A program made the position numbers and the translations under genes. Of a stretch of 64,000 bases of DNA, positions 1 through 8,868 are shown one piece after another. This stretch comes from Sphaerisporangium krabiense (GTDB lineage Bacteria > Actinomycetota > Actinomycetes > Streptosporangiales > Streptosporangiaceae): assembly GCF_014200435.1 (NCBI RefSeq), contig NZ_JACHBR010000002.1, positions 548,501 through 612,500 of the forward strand, read 5' to 3'. The notes beneath the pieces are model-generated. The model had not been told where the DNA came from. It searched no databases and saw only the letters and a list, made by a program, of their open reading frames with translations. Numbering within the stretch: position 1 is the stretch's first letter; each line of letters opens with the position of its first letter.

Positions 1-188
1 CCTCGGCCAGGCTGTCGATGCGGGCCGAGGTCGCGCGGCTGAGCGTCGCGGGCGCGTCGGTGGCGCTCGTGCGCCCGGCCCAGGACGATCTGTGCGCGGC
101 GGGCGCCGTCGAGGAGTTCGTCCTTCGGCACGACGAGGACGGCGACCTGCGGGTGGAGGTCACGCTCGCGCAGGCCGCTTCCGCCTGA
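1..188 (+). CDS. C-terminal fragment of an unidentified protein
   Basis: The window opens inside a gene. The frame ending at TGA 186-188 is open to the left edge and gives about 61 residues, including MRAEVARLSVAGASVALVRP. The piece looks like the end of an alpha/beta domain, and that segment resembles the C-terminus of actinobacterial patatin-like phospholipases, but the similarity is weak. No catalytic motif is present in the visible part. Function left open. Confidence 0.45.
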   Translation, partial: SARLSMRAEVARLSVAGASVALVRPAQDDLCAAGAVEEFVLRHDEDGDLRVEVTLAQAASA

Positions 189-346
189 CCCCGGTCCCGG
201 TCTTCTCCGTTCCCTCCACGCGTCCGTGAGGCCGCGTGGAGGGACACCGATGACGCCGGCGGACAAGTCGGAAACCGGTTCGGCCGCAACCGGCCGGTAA
301 GCTGCGCGCGTTCGGCGTCCCGGGGTGCCAGTCTGGAGAGGTGATC

Positions 347-1504
347 GTGGAAAGGGAGAGCGACGGGCGCAGCGTGCCGCCCGTGCTGTCGGCGATGGCC
401 GCGTGGAGCTGGCGTCTCATCGTCACGGGCGTGGTCGTCTGGTTCTCGGTGCAGGTGATCGTCAGGTTGAGCTTCGTGGCGCTACCGGTGGCCATCGCGC
501 TGCTGCTCACCGCCCTGCTCTTCCCGCTCACCGACCGGCTGCGCGAGACGGGCATGCGCTCGATCTGGGCGACGTGGATCACCATGCTGCTCGCCTTCGC
601 CGTCATCGTCGGGCTCGGGTTCATCATCGGCATCCGCGCCAACGACGAGTTCCCCCGGCTGGCCGAGCAGGTGCAGGTCACCGCGCGCGAGGTGCAGAAC
701 TGGCTGCTGACCGGGCCGTTCAAGCTCAAGGAGGCCCAGCTCACCGAGATCGTCAACGAGATCGTGCGGCAGATCAACACCCAGCGCAGCGCCATCACCA
801 GCACGATCCTGTCCACGGCGACGGTCTTCGTCGAGGTGCTCGCCTCGATCGTCCTGCTGCTGTTCGTCACGTTCTTCCTGCTCAAGGACGGCGGCCAGAT
901 CTGGTCGTGGTTCCTGCGCGGGTTCGGCCGCGCCGCGCCGCGCGTCGACAGGGCCGGCCGCGCCGCCTGGCACACCCTGTCCCAGTACATCCACGGCACG
1001 GTCATCGTGGCCGCCATCCACGGCGTGGTCATCGGCATCGTCCTGTTCGGCATGGGCGTGCCGCTGTGGGCGCCGCTCGCCGTGCTCATCTTCGTGGCCA
1101 GCTTCATCCCGATCGTCGGCATCTTCTTCGCCGGCGGCCTCGCCACGCTCGTCACCCTCGGCGCCAAGGGCATCGTCTTCGCCCTCGTCTTCGTGGGCAT
1201 CCTCGTCGTCGAGCAGCAGCTCGAGAACCATGTGCTCCAGCCGCTCATCGTCGGGCGCGCGGTGAAGTTCCACCCCCTGGCGATCATCCTGGTGCTGGCG
1301 ATCGGCGGCGTGCTCGGCGGCATCGCCGGCGCGGCGATCGCCGTCCCGGTCGTCGCCGTCGTCTACCGGGCCCTGCCCGAGCTGCGCCGGCGGCCCCCCG
1401 AACTGCCGCCCGCCGTGCCCCACGAGCCCCCACCACCGCCCGAGCCCTCCGGCGACCGCGCGTCCGGCGCGGAGGAGGACGTCTCGCCTCAGCACAGCGG
1501 GTAA
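347..1504 (+). CDS. AI-2E family transporter / permease
   Basis: Polytopic membrane protein of the AI-2E transporter (PerM/UPF0118) family. These proteins are proposed exporters of small molecules such as autoinducer-2, or Na+/H+ antiporters, and the substrate here is not readable. It shows paired N-terminal membrane helices, a soluble helical segment (about residues 90-160), then several helices including a Gly/Ile-rich stretch (FIPIVGIFFAGGLATL) typical of the family. The C-terminus is a Pro-rich cytosolic tail (PPELPPAVPHEPPPPPEP). GTG 347 is preferred because GGAGAG (335-340) lies 6 bases upstream; GTG 341 abuts that same site. Length (385 aa) is normal. Family assignment is firm, substrate unknown. 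Confidence 0.88.
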   Translation: MERESDGRSVPPVLSAMAAWSWRLIVTGVVVWFSVQVIVRLSFVALPVAIALLLTALLFPLTDRLRETGMRSIWATWITMLLAFAVIVGLGFIIGIRANDEFPRLAEQVQVTAREVQNWLLTGPFKLKEAQLTEIVNEIVRQINTQRSAITSTILSTATVFVEVLASIVLLLFVTFFLLKDGGQIWSWFLRGFGRAAPRVDRAGRAAWHTLSQYIHGTVIVAAIHGVVIGIVLFGMGVPLWAPLAVLIFVASFIPIVGIFFAGGLATLVTLGAKGIVFALVFVGILVVEQQLENHVLQPLIVGRAVKFHPLAIILVLAIGGVLGGIAGAAIAVPVVAVVYRALPELRRRPPELPPAVPHEPPPPPEPSGDRASGAEEDVSPQHSG

Positions 1505-1585
1505 GGTCTCCCTTCATGAGCACACCGGTGACGCCGCGGCGCCACCGGTGGCGTAGCTTGAGGCTGAGGGCGACGAGGTGAACAC

Positions 1586-2020
1586 ATGATCGAGGTGCTG
1601 ATCCAGCGACTCGACCCCGAACTCCCGATTCCCGCGTACGCCCACCCGGGTGACGCGGGGGCCGACCTCTACGCCGCCGAGGACGTCGAGCTCCTCCCCG
1701 GCGAGCGGGCGAAGGTCCGCACCGGCGTGGCCATCGCGCTCCCCGACGGATACGCGGCCTTCGTCCACCCTCGCTCGGGCCTCGCCGCCCGGTTCGGCGT
1801 CACGCTGGTCAACGCGCCCGGCACCGTCGACGCCGGCTACCGCGGCGAGATCCACGTGACCATGCTGAACACCGACACCAAGGACGCCTTCCACGTCCGG
1901 CGCGGTGACCGCATCGCCCAGCTCGTCGTCCAGCGCGTCGAGAAGGCGGCCTTCCATGAGGTGGAGCGCCTCCCCGGTTCGGCGCGCGGCGCCGGCGGGT
2001 TCGGCTCCACCGGCCGATGA
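1586..2020 (+). CDS. dut: deoxyuridine 5'-triphosphate nucleotidohydrolase (dUTPase)
   Basis: Hydrolyses dUTP to dUMP and pyrophosphate, supplying dTMP synthesis and keeping uracil out of DNA. All five motifs of the homotrimeric dUTPase family are visible: GDAGADLY (about residues 22-29), HPRSGLA, the substrate-pocket motif [11 protein letters not shown] with the catalytic Asp and Tyr, RGDRIAQLV, and the glycine-rich C-terminal arm [10 protein letters not shown] that closes over the nucleotide. 144 residues is the normal length. It heads a conserved actinobacterial run dut-DUF3710-OB-fold-DUF3159. Confidence 0.97.
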   Translation: MIEVLIQRLDPELPIPAYAHPGDAGADLYAAEDVELLPGERAKVRTGVAIALPDGYAAFVHPRSGLAARFGVTLVNAPGTVDAGYRGEIHVTMLNTDTKDAFHVRRGDRIAQLVVQRVEKAAFHEVERLPGSARGAGGFGSTGR

Positions 2021-2042
2021 GTCGATAAGGAGTGTGAGGGAA

Positions 2043-2720
2043 GTGTTCCGACGCCGCCGTCGCGACGAGACAGCGGAGACCGCACCGGCCGCCGCCGAGG
2101 ATGCGACACCGGAGCCGGCCCGCGAGTCGGGACCGTGGGACTCCGAGGAGTCCTATCCCGACATCGACCGGGTGGATCTCGGCGGCATGCTGCTGCCGGT
2201 GGGCCCGGGGTTCGAGGTCCAGCTCAACGTCGCCGGCGACCAGCTCGTCGGCGCGGTCGTCCTGGTCGGCGAGAGCGCCCTGCAGGTCCACGCGTTCGCC
2301 GCGCCCAAGAGGAGCGGCATCTGGGACGAGGTCCGCGCCGAGCTGGCCCGCGAGGTGACCGGCGCGGGCGGCTCCTGCGAGGAGCGGGAGGGCCCGTTCG
2401 GCGCCGAGCTCGCCGCCGAGGTCGAGCAGGACGGCGGCCTCGCGCCGGTGCGGTTCATCGGCGTGGACGGGCCCCGCTGGTTCCTGCGCGGGGTCATCAG
2501 CGGTCGCGCCGTCACCGACGCCGAGATCGCCGGCACCCTGGAGGACGTCGTGCGCGACATCGTCGTCGTGCGCGGCGACCAGCCCATGGCGCCCAAGGAG
2601 CCGATCGAGCTGCGGCTGCCCACCGAGGCCCGCCAGGCGGTCGAACAGCAGGCGTCGCAGCAGGGCAGGAACGGCCTGAACCCCTTCGAACGAGGACCCG
2701 AGATCACCGAGACCCGCTGA
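2043..2720 (+). CDS. DUF3710 domain-containing protein
   Basis: Actinobacteria-specific protein of unknown function. The first residues are Arg-rich (MFRRRRRDE), followed by an acidic/Ala-rich linker and then the conserved DUF3710 core beginning SYPDIDRVDLGGMLLPVGPG. It ends in a Gln-rich tail. GTG 2043 matches the usual MF-x-RRRR beginning of the family and has AAGGAG at 2027-2032; the open frame extends upstream into dut, but that portion is low-complexity. It lies 22 bases after dut and is probably cotranscribed. Product 225 aa. Function unknown. Confidence 0.85.
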   Translation: MFRRRRRDETAETAPAAAEDATPEPARESGPWDSEESYPDIDRVDLGGMLLPVGPGFEVQLNVAGDQLVGAVVLVGESALQVHAFAAPKRSGIWDEVRAELAREVTGAGGSCEEREGPFGAELAAEVEQDGGLAPVRFIGVDGPRWFLRGVISGRAVTDAEIAGTLEDVVRDIVVVRGDQPMAPKEPIELRLPTEARQAVEQQASQQGRNGLNPFERGPEITETR

Positions 2721-2771
2721 CGTAAGCTGCGGGCAGGATCGCAGGGGGCTCCCGGAGGAGTTGAGCGGAAC

Positions 2772-3161
2772 ATGAGTACGGCAGAGCCTGTCAAACGCGG
2801 GCTGCGCGGGTTCTTCCGTCGGCTGACGACGAGCAGGGCCGAGCAGGAGGCCGAGGAGCTCAAGGAGGACCTCGACCAGTACGGCGCCACGCCGATCGCC
2901 TCGTGCGCCCAGCGCCGCAGGTTCTGCGTGGCCGGCACGCTCAGGACGGTCACGCTGCGCCCCCGGGGCGGCGTGCCGTCCCTGGAGGCCGAGCTGTACG
3001 ACGGCTCCGACGTCGTCGACCTGGTCTGGCTCGGCCGCCGCAAGATCGTCGGCATCGAGCCGGGGCGGGTGGTCAGGGCCGAGGGCCTGGTCAGCGTCCA
3101 GGACGGCCGCAAGGTCATGTTCAACCCCCGCTACGAGCTGCTGCCGGGCAGCGGCCAGTGA
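2772..3161 (+). CDS. OB-fold nucleic-acid-binding domain protein
   Basis: Small protein (129 aa) with a basic N-terminal helix (VKRGLRGFFRRLTTSRAEQEAEELKE) and then a beta-rich domain. That domain (about residues 45-125) reads as an OB-fold: CVAGTLRTVTLRPRGG, EAELYDGSDVVDLVWLGRR, GIEPGRVVRAEGLV. The arrangement matches the tRNA-anti/OB-fold family found beside DUF3710 and DUF3159 in actinobacteria. Nucleic-acid binding is inferred from the fold only. A GGAG Shine-Dalgarno (2756-2759) precedes ATG 2772. Same strand and tight spacing with both neighbours suggest an operon. Confidence 0.8.
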   Translation: MSTAEPVKRGLRGFFRRLTTSRAEQEAEELKEDLDQYGATPIASCAQRRRFCVAGTLRTVTLRPRGGVPSLEAELYDGSDVVDLVWLGRRKIVGIEPGRVVRAEGLVSVQDGRKVMFNPRYELLPGSGQ

Positions 3162-3189
3162 CCACGGGTTCCACCAGCCGAGGAGACCA

Positions 3190-3942
3190 ATGACCATGGA
3201 CCGAGACGGCGCGCGGACGTCGGGCGAGACGCCCGCACCGCCCGGCGAGGGTCACGGGGCCGCGCCGGCGGGCGTCGCCGAGGCCGCGGCCGGCGAGCAG
3301 AGAGCCCACGACACCGTCGAGGCGGCCATCCGGGCGCAGCTCGCGAAGGCGCTCGGCGGCGTGCGCGGCATCGTCGAGGCCGCCGTCCCGACGGTGGCCT
3401 TCACGATCACCTGGATCACGAGCGAGCAGCTCAAGCTCTCCCTGATCGTCGGCATCGGCGCCGCCGTGCTGCTGCTGGTGGTGCGCCTGGCCCAGCGCTC
3501 CACCGTGCAGTTCGTGCTGAACAGCCTGATCGGCATCGGCGTCGGCGCGTTCTTCGCCAGCCGGTCCGGCGAGGCCAAGGACGTCTTCCTGCCCGGCATC
3601 TGGTACAACGCCGCCTACGCCGTCGCCATGACGTTCTCGGTCGTCGTGCGCTGGCCGGTGGTGGGCTTCCTGATCGGCTCGGTGACCGGCGACCCGACCG
3701 GCTGGCGGCGCGACCCGGGCGTGGTGCGGCTGTGCTCCCGGCTGACGTGGCTGCTGATCCTGCCGTGCCTGCTGCGCGTGGTGGTGCAGCTTCCGCTGTA
3801 CTACGCGGACCAGGTGGCGGCGCTGGGGGTGGCCAAGATCGCGCTCGGCTGGCCGCTGCAGGTCGCCGGGCTCGCCGCGATGGTGTGGGTGCTCGCCCGG
3901 GGCAGGACGCCGATCTCGGGACCCTCCGCGCCGGGCGCCTGA
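3190..3942 (+). CDS. DUF3159 domain-containing membrane protein
   Basis: Integral membrane protein (250 aa) of the actinobacterial DUF3159 family, function unknown. A hydrophilic N-terminal 45 residues is followed by about six hydrophobic segments (for example LIVGIGAAVLLLVVRLA and WLLILPCLLRVVVQLPLYY). The family-typical segment GFLIGSVTGDPTGWR lies between helices. AGGAG at 3181-3185 serves ATG 3190 or the second ATG at 3196. It is the last gene of the dut block, and its stop codon lies in the loop of a terminator hairpin shared with the converging trkA pair. Confidence 0.85.
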   Translation: MTMDRDGARTSGETPAPPGEGHGAAPAGVAEAAAGEQRAHDTVEAAIRAQLAKALGGVRGIVEAAVPTVAFTITWITSEQLKLSLIVGIGAAVLLLVVRLAQRSTVQFVLNSLIGIGVGAFFASRSGEAKDVFLPGIWYNAAYAVAMTFSVVVRWPVVGFLIGSVTGDPTGWRRDPGVVRLCSRLTWLLILPCLLRVVVQLPLYYADQVAALGVAKIALGWPLQVAGLAAMVWVLARGRTPISGPSAPGA

Positions 3943-3954
3943 CGCCCGGCGCGG
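3926..3954. terminator. bidirectional terminator hairpin between DUF3159 and trkA genes
   Basis: Perfect 12-bp GC stem (CCGCGCCGGGCG / CGCCCGGCGCGG) with a 5-base loop that contains the DUF3159 stop codon. It lies between two converging transcription units. No U-tract on either side, as is common in high-GC actinobacteria. Confidence 0.6.
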
Positions 3955-3963
3955 CCGGTGCGC

Positions 3964-4623
3964 TCAGTGCGGGGCCAGCAGGTGCGCCAGCTCCTGCTCG
4001 ACCTCCTGGTTGGCCACGAACAGCAGCTCGTCGCCCGCCTCCAGCGGGTCGTCGTCGGAGGGCACCAGCACCCGCCCTTCGCGCAGGATCGCCACCAGGG
4101 CCGAGTCCTGCGGCCAGGGCACCGAGCCGGCCCGCTGGCCGACCACCGGGGCGTCCTCGGGCAGCGTGAGCTCCACCAGGTTGGCCTGTCCCTGCCGGAA
4201 GGTCATCAGGCGCACCAGGTCGCCGACGCTGACCGCCTCCTCGACCAGGGCCGACAGCAGGCGCGGGGTGGAGACCGCGACGTCCACGCCCCATGACTCG
4301 TTGAACAGCCACTCGTTCTTGGGGTGGTTGATGCGGGCGACCACCCGCGGCACGCCGTACTCGGTCTTGGCCAGCAGCGAGACCACCAGGTTGGTCTTGT
4401 CGTCGCCGGTCGAGGCGATGACCACGTGACAGTTGTTCAGCCCGGCCTCGTCCAGCGACGAGATCTCGCAGGCGTCGGCGAGCAGCCACTCCGCCTGCGG
4501 CACGCTGTCGATCTTGATGGCTTTGGGGTCGATGTCGACGAGCAGGACCTCGTGGCCGTTCTCCAGCAACTCGGCCGCGATGGACCGCCCGACGGCGCCC
4601 GCTCCCGCGATCGTGACGCGCAT
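3964..4623 (-). CDS. TrkA family potassium uptake regulatory protein (second of pair)
   Basis: Cytosolic regulator of a K+ transporter (219 aa). The N-terminal RCK-N Rossmann fold begins MRVTIAGAGAVGRSIAAELL (GxGxxG dinucleotide motif) and has the acidic residue VDIDP at the end of strand 2. A C-terminal RCK-C/TrkA-C domain (about residues 135-215) includes VVGQRAGSV and AGDELLFVAN. Its ATG (4623-4621) shares one base with the TGA of the upstream trkA gene, so translation is probably coupled. The pair corresponds to the CeoB/CeoC arrangement of mycobacteria. Such subunits bind NAD(H) or nucleotides and gate their partner membrane protein. Confidence 0.9.
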   Translation of the reverse strand: MRVTIAGAGAVGRSIAAELLENGHEVLLVDIDPKAIKIDSVPQAEWLLADACEISSLDEAGLNNCHVVIASTGDDKTNLVVSLLAKTEYGVPRVVARINHPKNEWLFNESWGVDVAVSTPRLLSALVEEAVSVGDLVRLMTFRQGQANLVELTLPEDAPVVGQRAGSVPWPQDSALVAILREGRVLVPSDDDPLEAGDELLFVANQEVEQELAHLLAPH

Positions 4624-5291
4624 CAGTGCGACTCCTCCTCGGGTGCCGCCGCCAGCACCTTGTTGATCCGGTCCATGTCGTTCTCCGCGGCCATCACGTG
4701 CAGGATGTCGCCCTCCTGGAGCACGGTGTCCTCCTTGGGCAGCAGGGCCTCGCCCATGCGGTTGAGGAAGGCGACGCGGGTGCCCCCGGCCTCCTCCAGC
4801 GCGCTGGTGCGGGTGCCGATCCAGCCCGGGTGGTAGGCGACCTCGGCGAGCATGACCGTGCCGGTCGGGTCCCGCCACAGCGGCTCGGCGCCCTCGGGGA
4901 GGACCCGGCGCAGGATCTGGTCGGCCGTCCAGCGCACCGTCGCGACCGTGGGGATGCCGAGACGCTGGTAGACCTCGGCACGCCGGGGGTCGTAGATGCG
5001 GGCCACCACGTTGTCGACCCCGAAGGTCTCCCTGGCCACCCGGGCGGAGATGATGTTGGAGTTGTCGCCGCTGCTCACGGCGACGTACGCGCCGGCGGAC
5101 TCGATGCCGGCCTCCTCCAGCACGTCGCGGTCGAAGCCGATGCCGGTGACGCGGCGCCCGCGGAAGCCCGGCCGCAGCCGCCGGAACGCCTGCGGATCCC
5201 TGTCGATGATCGCGACCGAATGGCCGCTGTCTTCGAGGATATGGGCCAGGGTCGAACCCACCCGGCCGCATCCCATGATGACGATGTGCAT
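4623..5291 (-). CDS. TrkA family potassium uptake regulatory protein (first of pair)
   Basis: First gene of a two-gene minus-strand operon of TrkA/RCK proteins (222 aa). The N-terminus MHIVIMGCGRVGSTLAHILE carries the GxGxxG NAD-binding motif, followed by IIDRDP at the end of strand 2. The C-terminal RCK-C domain (about residues 140-215) includes LLPKEDTVLQEGDILHVMAA. No membrane Trk/Ktr channel subunit is encoded beside it. The divergent neighbour at 5412 is instead a KimA-like K+ permease, so the pair may serve that protein or a channel elsewhere. Confidence 0.9.
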   Translation of the reverse strand: MHIVIMGCGRVGSTLAHILEDSGHSVAIIDRDPQAFRRLRPGFRGRRVTGIGFDRDVLEEAGIESAGAYVAVSSGDNSNIISARVARETFGVDNVVARIYDPRRAEVYQRLGIPTVATVRWTADQILRRVLPEGAEPLWRDPTGTVMLAEVAYHPGWIGTRTSALEEAGGTRVAFLNRMGEALLPKEDTVLQEGDILHVMAAENDMDRINKVLAAAPEEESH

Positions 5292-5411
5292 GCTCCCCCG
5301 CTGAAGGCTTAGCGGCGACTTGTGGACCTTATACAGCTACGAGGCCAAGTATGACCCGTTCCGCCAGCGCCGTGTGAGGAGCACCTACGGCCACGACTAG
5401 CATCTTCACTC

Positions 5412-7442
5412 GTGGCGAAGGTTGGAGATATGGTCAAGCGGTTACTCGTGGGCCGCGCGCTGAGAAGCGCGCAGGCGCACGAGCAGTTGCTGCCCAAACG
5501 CATAGCGTTGCCGGTGTTCGCCAGCGACGCGCTGTCGTCCGTCGCGTACGCCCCGCAGGAGATCCTGATCACCCTGGGCGTCGCCGGGCTGGCCGCCTAT
5601 CACTTCACGCCGTGGATCGCCCTGGCCGTCGTCGTGATCCTGCTCACGGTCGTCGCGTCCTACCGTCAGAACGTCCGGGCCTACACCAGCGGCGGCGGCG
5701 ACTTCGAGGTCGCCACCACCAACCTCGGTTCGAACTACGGCCTGGTCGTCGCCAGCGCGCTCATGGTCGACTACGTGCTGACGGTGGCGGTGTCGGTGTC
5801 GTCCGGCGTGGAGAACCTGGGGGCCGCGCTCCCGTTCCTGCGCGACCACAAGGTCGCCGCGGCGCTGGTGATCGTCGCGCTGCTCACGGTGATGAACCTG
5901 CGCGGCATCCGGGAGTCCGGCCTGGCCTTCGCCATCCCCACCTACGCCTTCATGATCAGCGTCTTCGGCATGATGATCTGGGGCGCGGGGCGGCTGGCGT
6001 TCGGGGCCGAGCTGAAGGCCCCCACGGCCGACTTCACCGTGACCGGCGAGAGCGTGGGCATCGGCGGCTTCGCCCTGTTCTTCCTGCTGCTGCGCGCGTT
6101 CTCCTCCGGCTGCGCCGCGCTGACCGGCGTGGAGGCCATCAGCAACGGCGTCCCGGCCTTCAAGAAGCCGAAGGGCAAGAACGCGGCCAACACGCTGCTG
6201 GCGCTCGGGCTGCTCGCCGCCACGATGTTCGCCGGAATCACCGCCCTCGCCTACATCACCGGCGCCAAGTTCGCCGACCCGACGGTGGGCAGCGAGGTCC
6301 GTGACTCCGCGGGGAACATAGTCGCCCACCCCGACCCGGTGATCGCCCAGGTGTCCCAGACCGTCTTCAGCAACTTCCCGGTGGCGTTCTACATCGTCAC
6401 CGCGATGACCGCGCTGATCCTCGTGCTGGCCGCCAACACCGCGTTCAACGGCTTCCCGGTGCTCGGGTCGGTGCTGGCCCAGAACCGCTACCTGCCGCGC
6501 CAGCTCCACACCCGGGGCGACCGGCTGGCGTTCAGCAACGGCATCGTGATGCTGGCGGCCATGGCCGGGCTGCTGATCTACGCCTTCGGAGCCGACACCA
6601 CCCGCCTGGTCCAGCTCTACATCGTCGGGGTGTTCGTGTCGTTCACGGTCAGCCAGACGGGCATGGTGCGGCACTGGAACCGGCTGCTGGGCACCGAGAC
6701 CGACCCGAAGAAGCGCGGCCAGATGCAGCGGGCGCGGCTGATCAACGCGTTCGGCGCGACCGTCACGGGCCTGGTGCTGGTCGTCGTGCTGATCACCAAG
6801 TTCACCCACGGCGCCTGGATCGCCTGCGCGGCCATGGCCGTGCTGTTCGTGCTGATGCGGGGCATCAGGCGCCACTACGACAACGTGGCGGCCGAGCTGG
6901 CGACGCCGGAGGACACCCATGTCGACGAGTCGATACTCCCGGCGCGCAACCACGCCATCGTCCTGCTCTCCAAGATCCACAAGCCGACGCTGCGGGCGCT
7001 GTCCTACGCCAGGGCCACCCGTCCCTCGACGCTGGAGGCCATCTCGGTGGCCGTGGACTCCGAGGAGGCCAGGCAGCTTCAGCGAGAATGGGAGGAGCGG
7101 GGGCTGCCCGTCCCGCTGAAGATCCTCGACTCGCCGTACCGCGAGATCACCCGGCCGGTGCTCGAGTACGTCAAGAGCCTGCGCCGCCGCTCGCCGCGCG
7201 ACGTCGTGACCGTCTTCATTCCCGAGTATGTCGTGGGCCATTGGTGGGAACATCTGTTGCACAACCAGAGCGCGCTCCGGCTCAAGGGACGGCTGCTCTT
7301 CCAGCCGGGTGTGATGGTCACCAGCGTGCCCTGGCAGCTGGTCTCCTCCGACCGGCTCAAGGGCAGGCCGGAGTCGTTCGCCCCCGGATCGGTCCGACGG
7401 CCCTACGCTGAGGCGCGTAAGGATGATCAGGTGAAGACGTGA
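5412..7442 (+). CDS. APC-superfamily permease, KimA-like potassium importer
   Basis: Twelve-helix APC-type permease (676 aa) with a roughly 180-residue cytosolic C-terminal domain, the architecture of the Bacillus K+/H+ symporter KimA (YdaO). The N-terminus VKRLLVGRALRSAQ and the motif SDALSSVAYAPQEIL match KimA closely. Residues D39, Y46, D120 and Y121 fall where KimA places its K+-coordinating D36, Y43, D117 and Y118 (constant offset of 3). Placement beside two TrkA regulators supports a K+ role; generic annotation would be amino-acid permease. It overlaps the next gene by four bases (GTGA). Confidence 0.78.
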   Translation: MAKVGDMVKRLLVGRALRSAQAHEQLLPKRIALPVFASDALSSVAYAPQEILITLGVAGLAAYHFTPWIALAVVVILLTVVASYRQNVRAYTSGGGDFEVATTNLGSNYGLVVASALMVDYVLTVAVSVSSGVENLGAALPFLRDHKVAAALVIVALLTVMNLRGIRESGLAFAIPTYAFMISVFGMMIWGAGRLAFGAELKAPTADFTVTGESVGIGGFALFFLLLRAFSSGCAALTGVEAISNGVPAFKKPKGKNAANTLLALGLLAATMFAGITALAYITGAKFADPTVGSEVRDSAGNIVAHPDPVIAQVSQTVFSNFPVAFYIVTAMTALILVLAANTAFNGFPVLGSVLAQNRYLPRQLHTRGDRLAFSNGIVMLAAMAGLLIYAFGADTTRLVQLYIVGVFVSFTVSQTGMVRHWNRLLGTETDPKKRGQMQRARLINAFGATVTGLVLVVVLITKFTHGAWIACAAMAVLFVLMRGIRRHYDNVAAELATPEDTHVDESILPARNHAIVLLSKIHKPTLRALSYARATRPSTLEAISVAVDSEEARQLQREWEERGLPVPLKILDSPYREITRPVLEYVKSLRRRSPRDVVTVFIPEYVVGHWWEHLLHNQSALRLKGRLLFQPGVMVTSVPWQLVSSDRLKGRPESFAPGSVRRPYAEARKDDQVKT

Positions 7443-8704
7443 GCGGGGGAACCGCAGTGCCGATCGAACTCGACGTGGAGCGCGTGGCCAACGGCGGCTG
7501 GTGCGTCGCCAGGCATGAGGGCCGCGTGGTGTTCGTCCGCCATGCCCTGCCCGGCGAGCGCGTGCTGGCGGAGGTCACCGACGAGACCACGCGCTTCCTG
7601 CGCGCCGACGCGGTGGAGATCCTCGACGCCTCGCCCGACCGCGTCACACCGCCCTGCCCGTTCGCCGGCCCCGGCCGGTGCGGGGGCTGCGACTGGCAGC
7701 ACGCCACCCTCGCCGCCCAGCGCGGCTTCAAGGCCGACATCCTCGCCGAGCAGCTCAGGCGGCTGGCCGGGATCGAGGTGAAGGTCGACGTCGAGGAGGT
7801 CCCCGGCTCGCCGAAGGGCCTCGGCTGGCGCACGCGCGTGCAGTTCGCCGTGACGCCCGACGGCCACCCGGGCCTGCGCCGGCACCGCTCCCACGAGGTC
7901 GAGCCGGTGGACGCCTGCCTGATCGCCCACCCCGAGGTCGAGAGGATCGGCGTCGAGCGGGACAACTGGCGCGGCGCCACGGCCGTGGAGGGCATCGCCT
8001 CCTCCACGGGGGAGCGGGCCGTGGTCGTCACGCCGAAGGGCCACCGCACGGTCGCGGTGCCCGAGCTGGGCGCCGACGCCTACGTCCTGGTCGACGAGGG
8101 CCGCGGCCACGTGCGGGCCGTCCGGGGCCGCACCGCGCTCACCGAGCGGGTGGGCGCCCGCGAGTTCCGGGTCACCGGCAGCGGGTTCTGGCAGGTCCAC
8201 CCCGGCGCCGCCGCGGTCCTGCTGGAGGCCGTCATGGAGTTCGCCGCGGTGCGTCCCGGCGACTGGGCGCTCGACCTGTACTGCGGCGTGGGATTGTTCG
8301 CCGCGGGCCTCGCCGAGGCCACCGGCCCCGAGGGCGCGGTGCTCGGCATCGAGTCCGACGCCCGCGCCGTCCAGGACGCCCGCCACAACCTGCGCGACCT
8401 GCACCAGGCCCGCGTGGAACGCGGCCGTGTCGAGGACACGCTGGACCGCCTGGGCGTCGAACGCGCCGACGTGGTCGTGGTCGACCCCCCACGCACCGGC
8501 CTGGGCCGTGACGTGGTCACCCGCGTGGCCGCTCTGGACGCCGCCAGAATCGTCTACGTCTCCTGCGACCCCGCCACCCTGGCCCGCGACCTCGCCTGGT
8601 TCGCCGACCACGGCTACCCCCTGGTAGACCTCCGCGCCTTCGACGCCTTCCCCATGACCCACCACGTCGAAGCCGTCGCCCTGCTGGTGAAGGACCCGTC
8701 CTAG
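7439..8704 (+). CDS. class I SAM-dependent RNA (uracil-5) methyltransferase, TrmA/RlmD-like
   Basis: Methylates uridine in tRNA or rRNA (421 aa). An N-terminal TRAM/OB domain (about residues 1-60) is followed by the Fe-S cysteine cluster PPCPFAGPGRCGGCDWQH with a fourth Cys in VDACLIAHP. Next come the SAM-binding site DLYCGVGLFAAGLAE (about residues 279-293), the motif VVDPPRTGLG and the catalytic-cysteine motif YVSCDPATLARDL. These are the hallmarks of the RumA/TrmA family; the exact target uridine cannot be read. It is translationally coupled to the KimA-like permease, an association seen across actinobacteria. Confidence 0.9.
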   Translation: MSGGTAVPIELDVERVANGGWCVARHEGRVVFVRHALPGERVLAEVTDETTRFLRADAVEILDASPDRVTPPCPFAGPGRCGGCDWQHATLAAQRGFKADILAEQLRRLAGIEVKVDVEEVPGSPKGLGWRTRVQFAVTPDGHPGLRRHRSHEVEPVDACLIAHPEVERIGVERDNWRGATAVEGIASSTGERAVVVTPKGHRTVAVPELGADAYVLVDEGRGHVRAVRGRTALTERVGAREFRVTGSGFWQVHPGAAAVLLEAVMEFAAVRPGDWALDLYCGVGLFAAGLAEATGPEGAVLGIESDARAVQDARHNLRDLHQARVERGRVEDTLDRLGVERADVVVVDPPRTGLGRDVVTRVAALDAARIVYVSCDPATLARDLAWFADHGYPLVDLRAFDAFPMTHHVEAVALLVKDPS

Positions 8705-8734
8705 GCCCTGACCGGGAGCCGTACGACAGATCAA

Positions 8735-8755
8735 GGGACGGCTACCTGCCGTCCC
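8735..8755 (+). terminator. terminator hairpin after RNA methyltransferase
   Basis: Perfect 7-bp stem GGGACGG / CCGTCCC with a 7-base loop, 31 bases after the methyltransferase stop. No U-tract. Confidence 0.45.
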
Positions 8756-8819
8756 AGCCCGCGTGCGGGCGGCTCGGCCACGAACCGTCACATCGTTGGA
8801 GTGATTCGTCCCGCCCGTG

Positions 8820-8865
8820 AAGGTCCGGTCCGAGCACCCGGCTTGACCTGTGAGGTCCGGACCTT
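8820..8865 (-). terminator. possible terminator stem after NmrA gene
   Basis: Inverted repeat AAGGTCCGG (8820-8828) / CCGGACCTT (8857-8865), perfect over 9 bp, immediately downstream of the minus-strand NmrA stop. The 28-base loop makes it a weak terminator candidate. Confidence 0.3.
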
Positions 8866-8868
8866 GCG

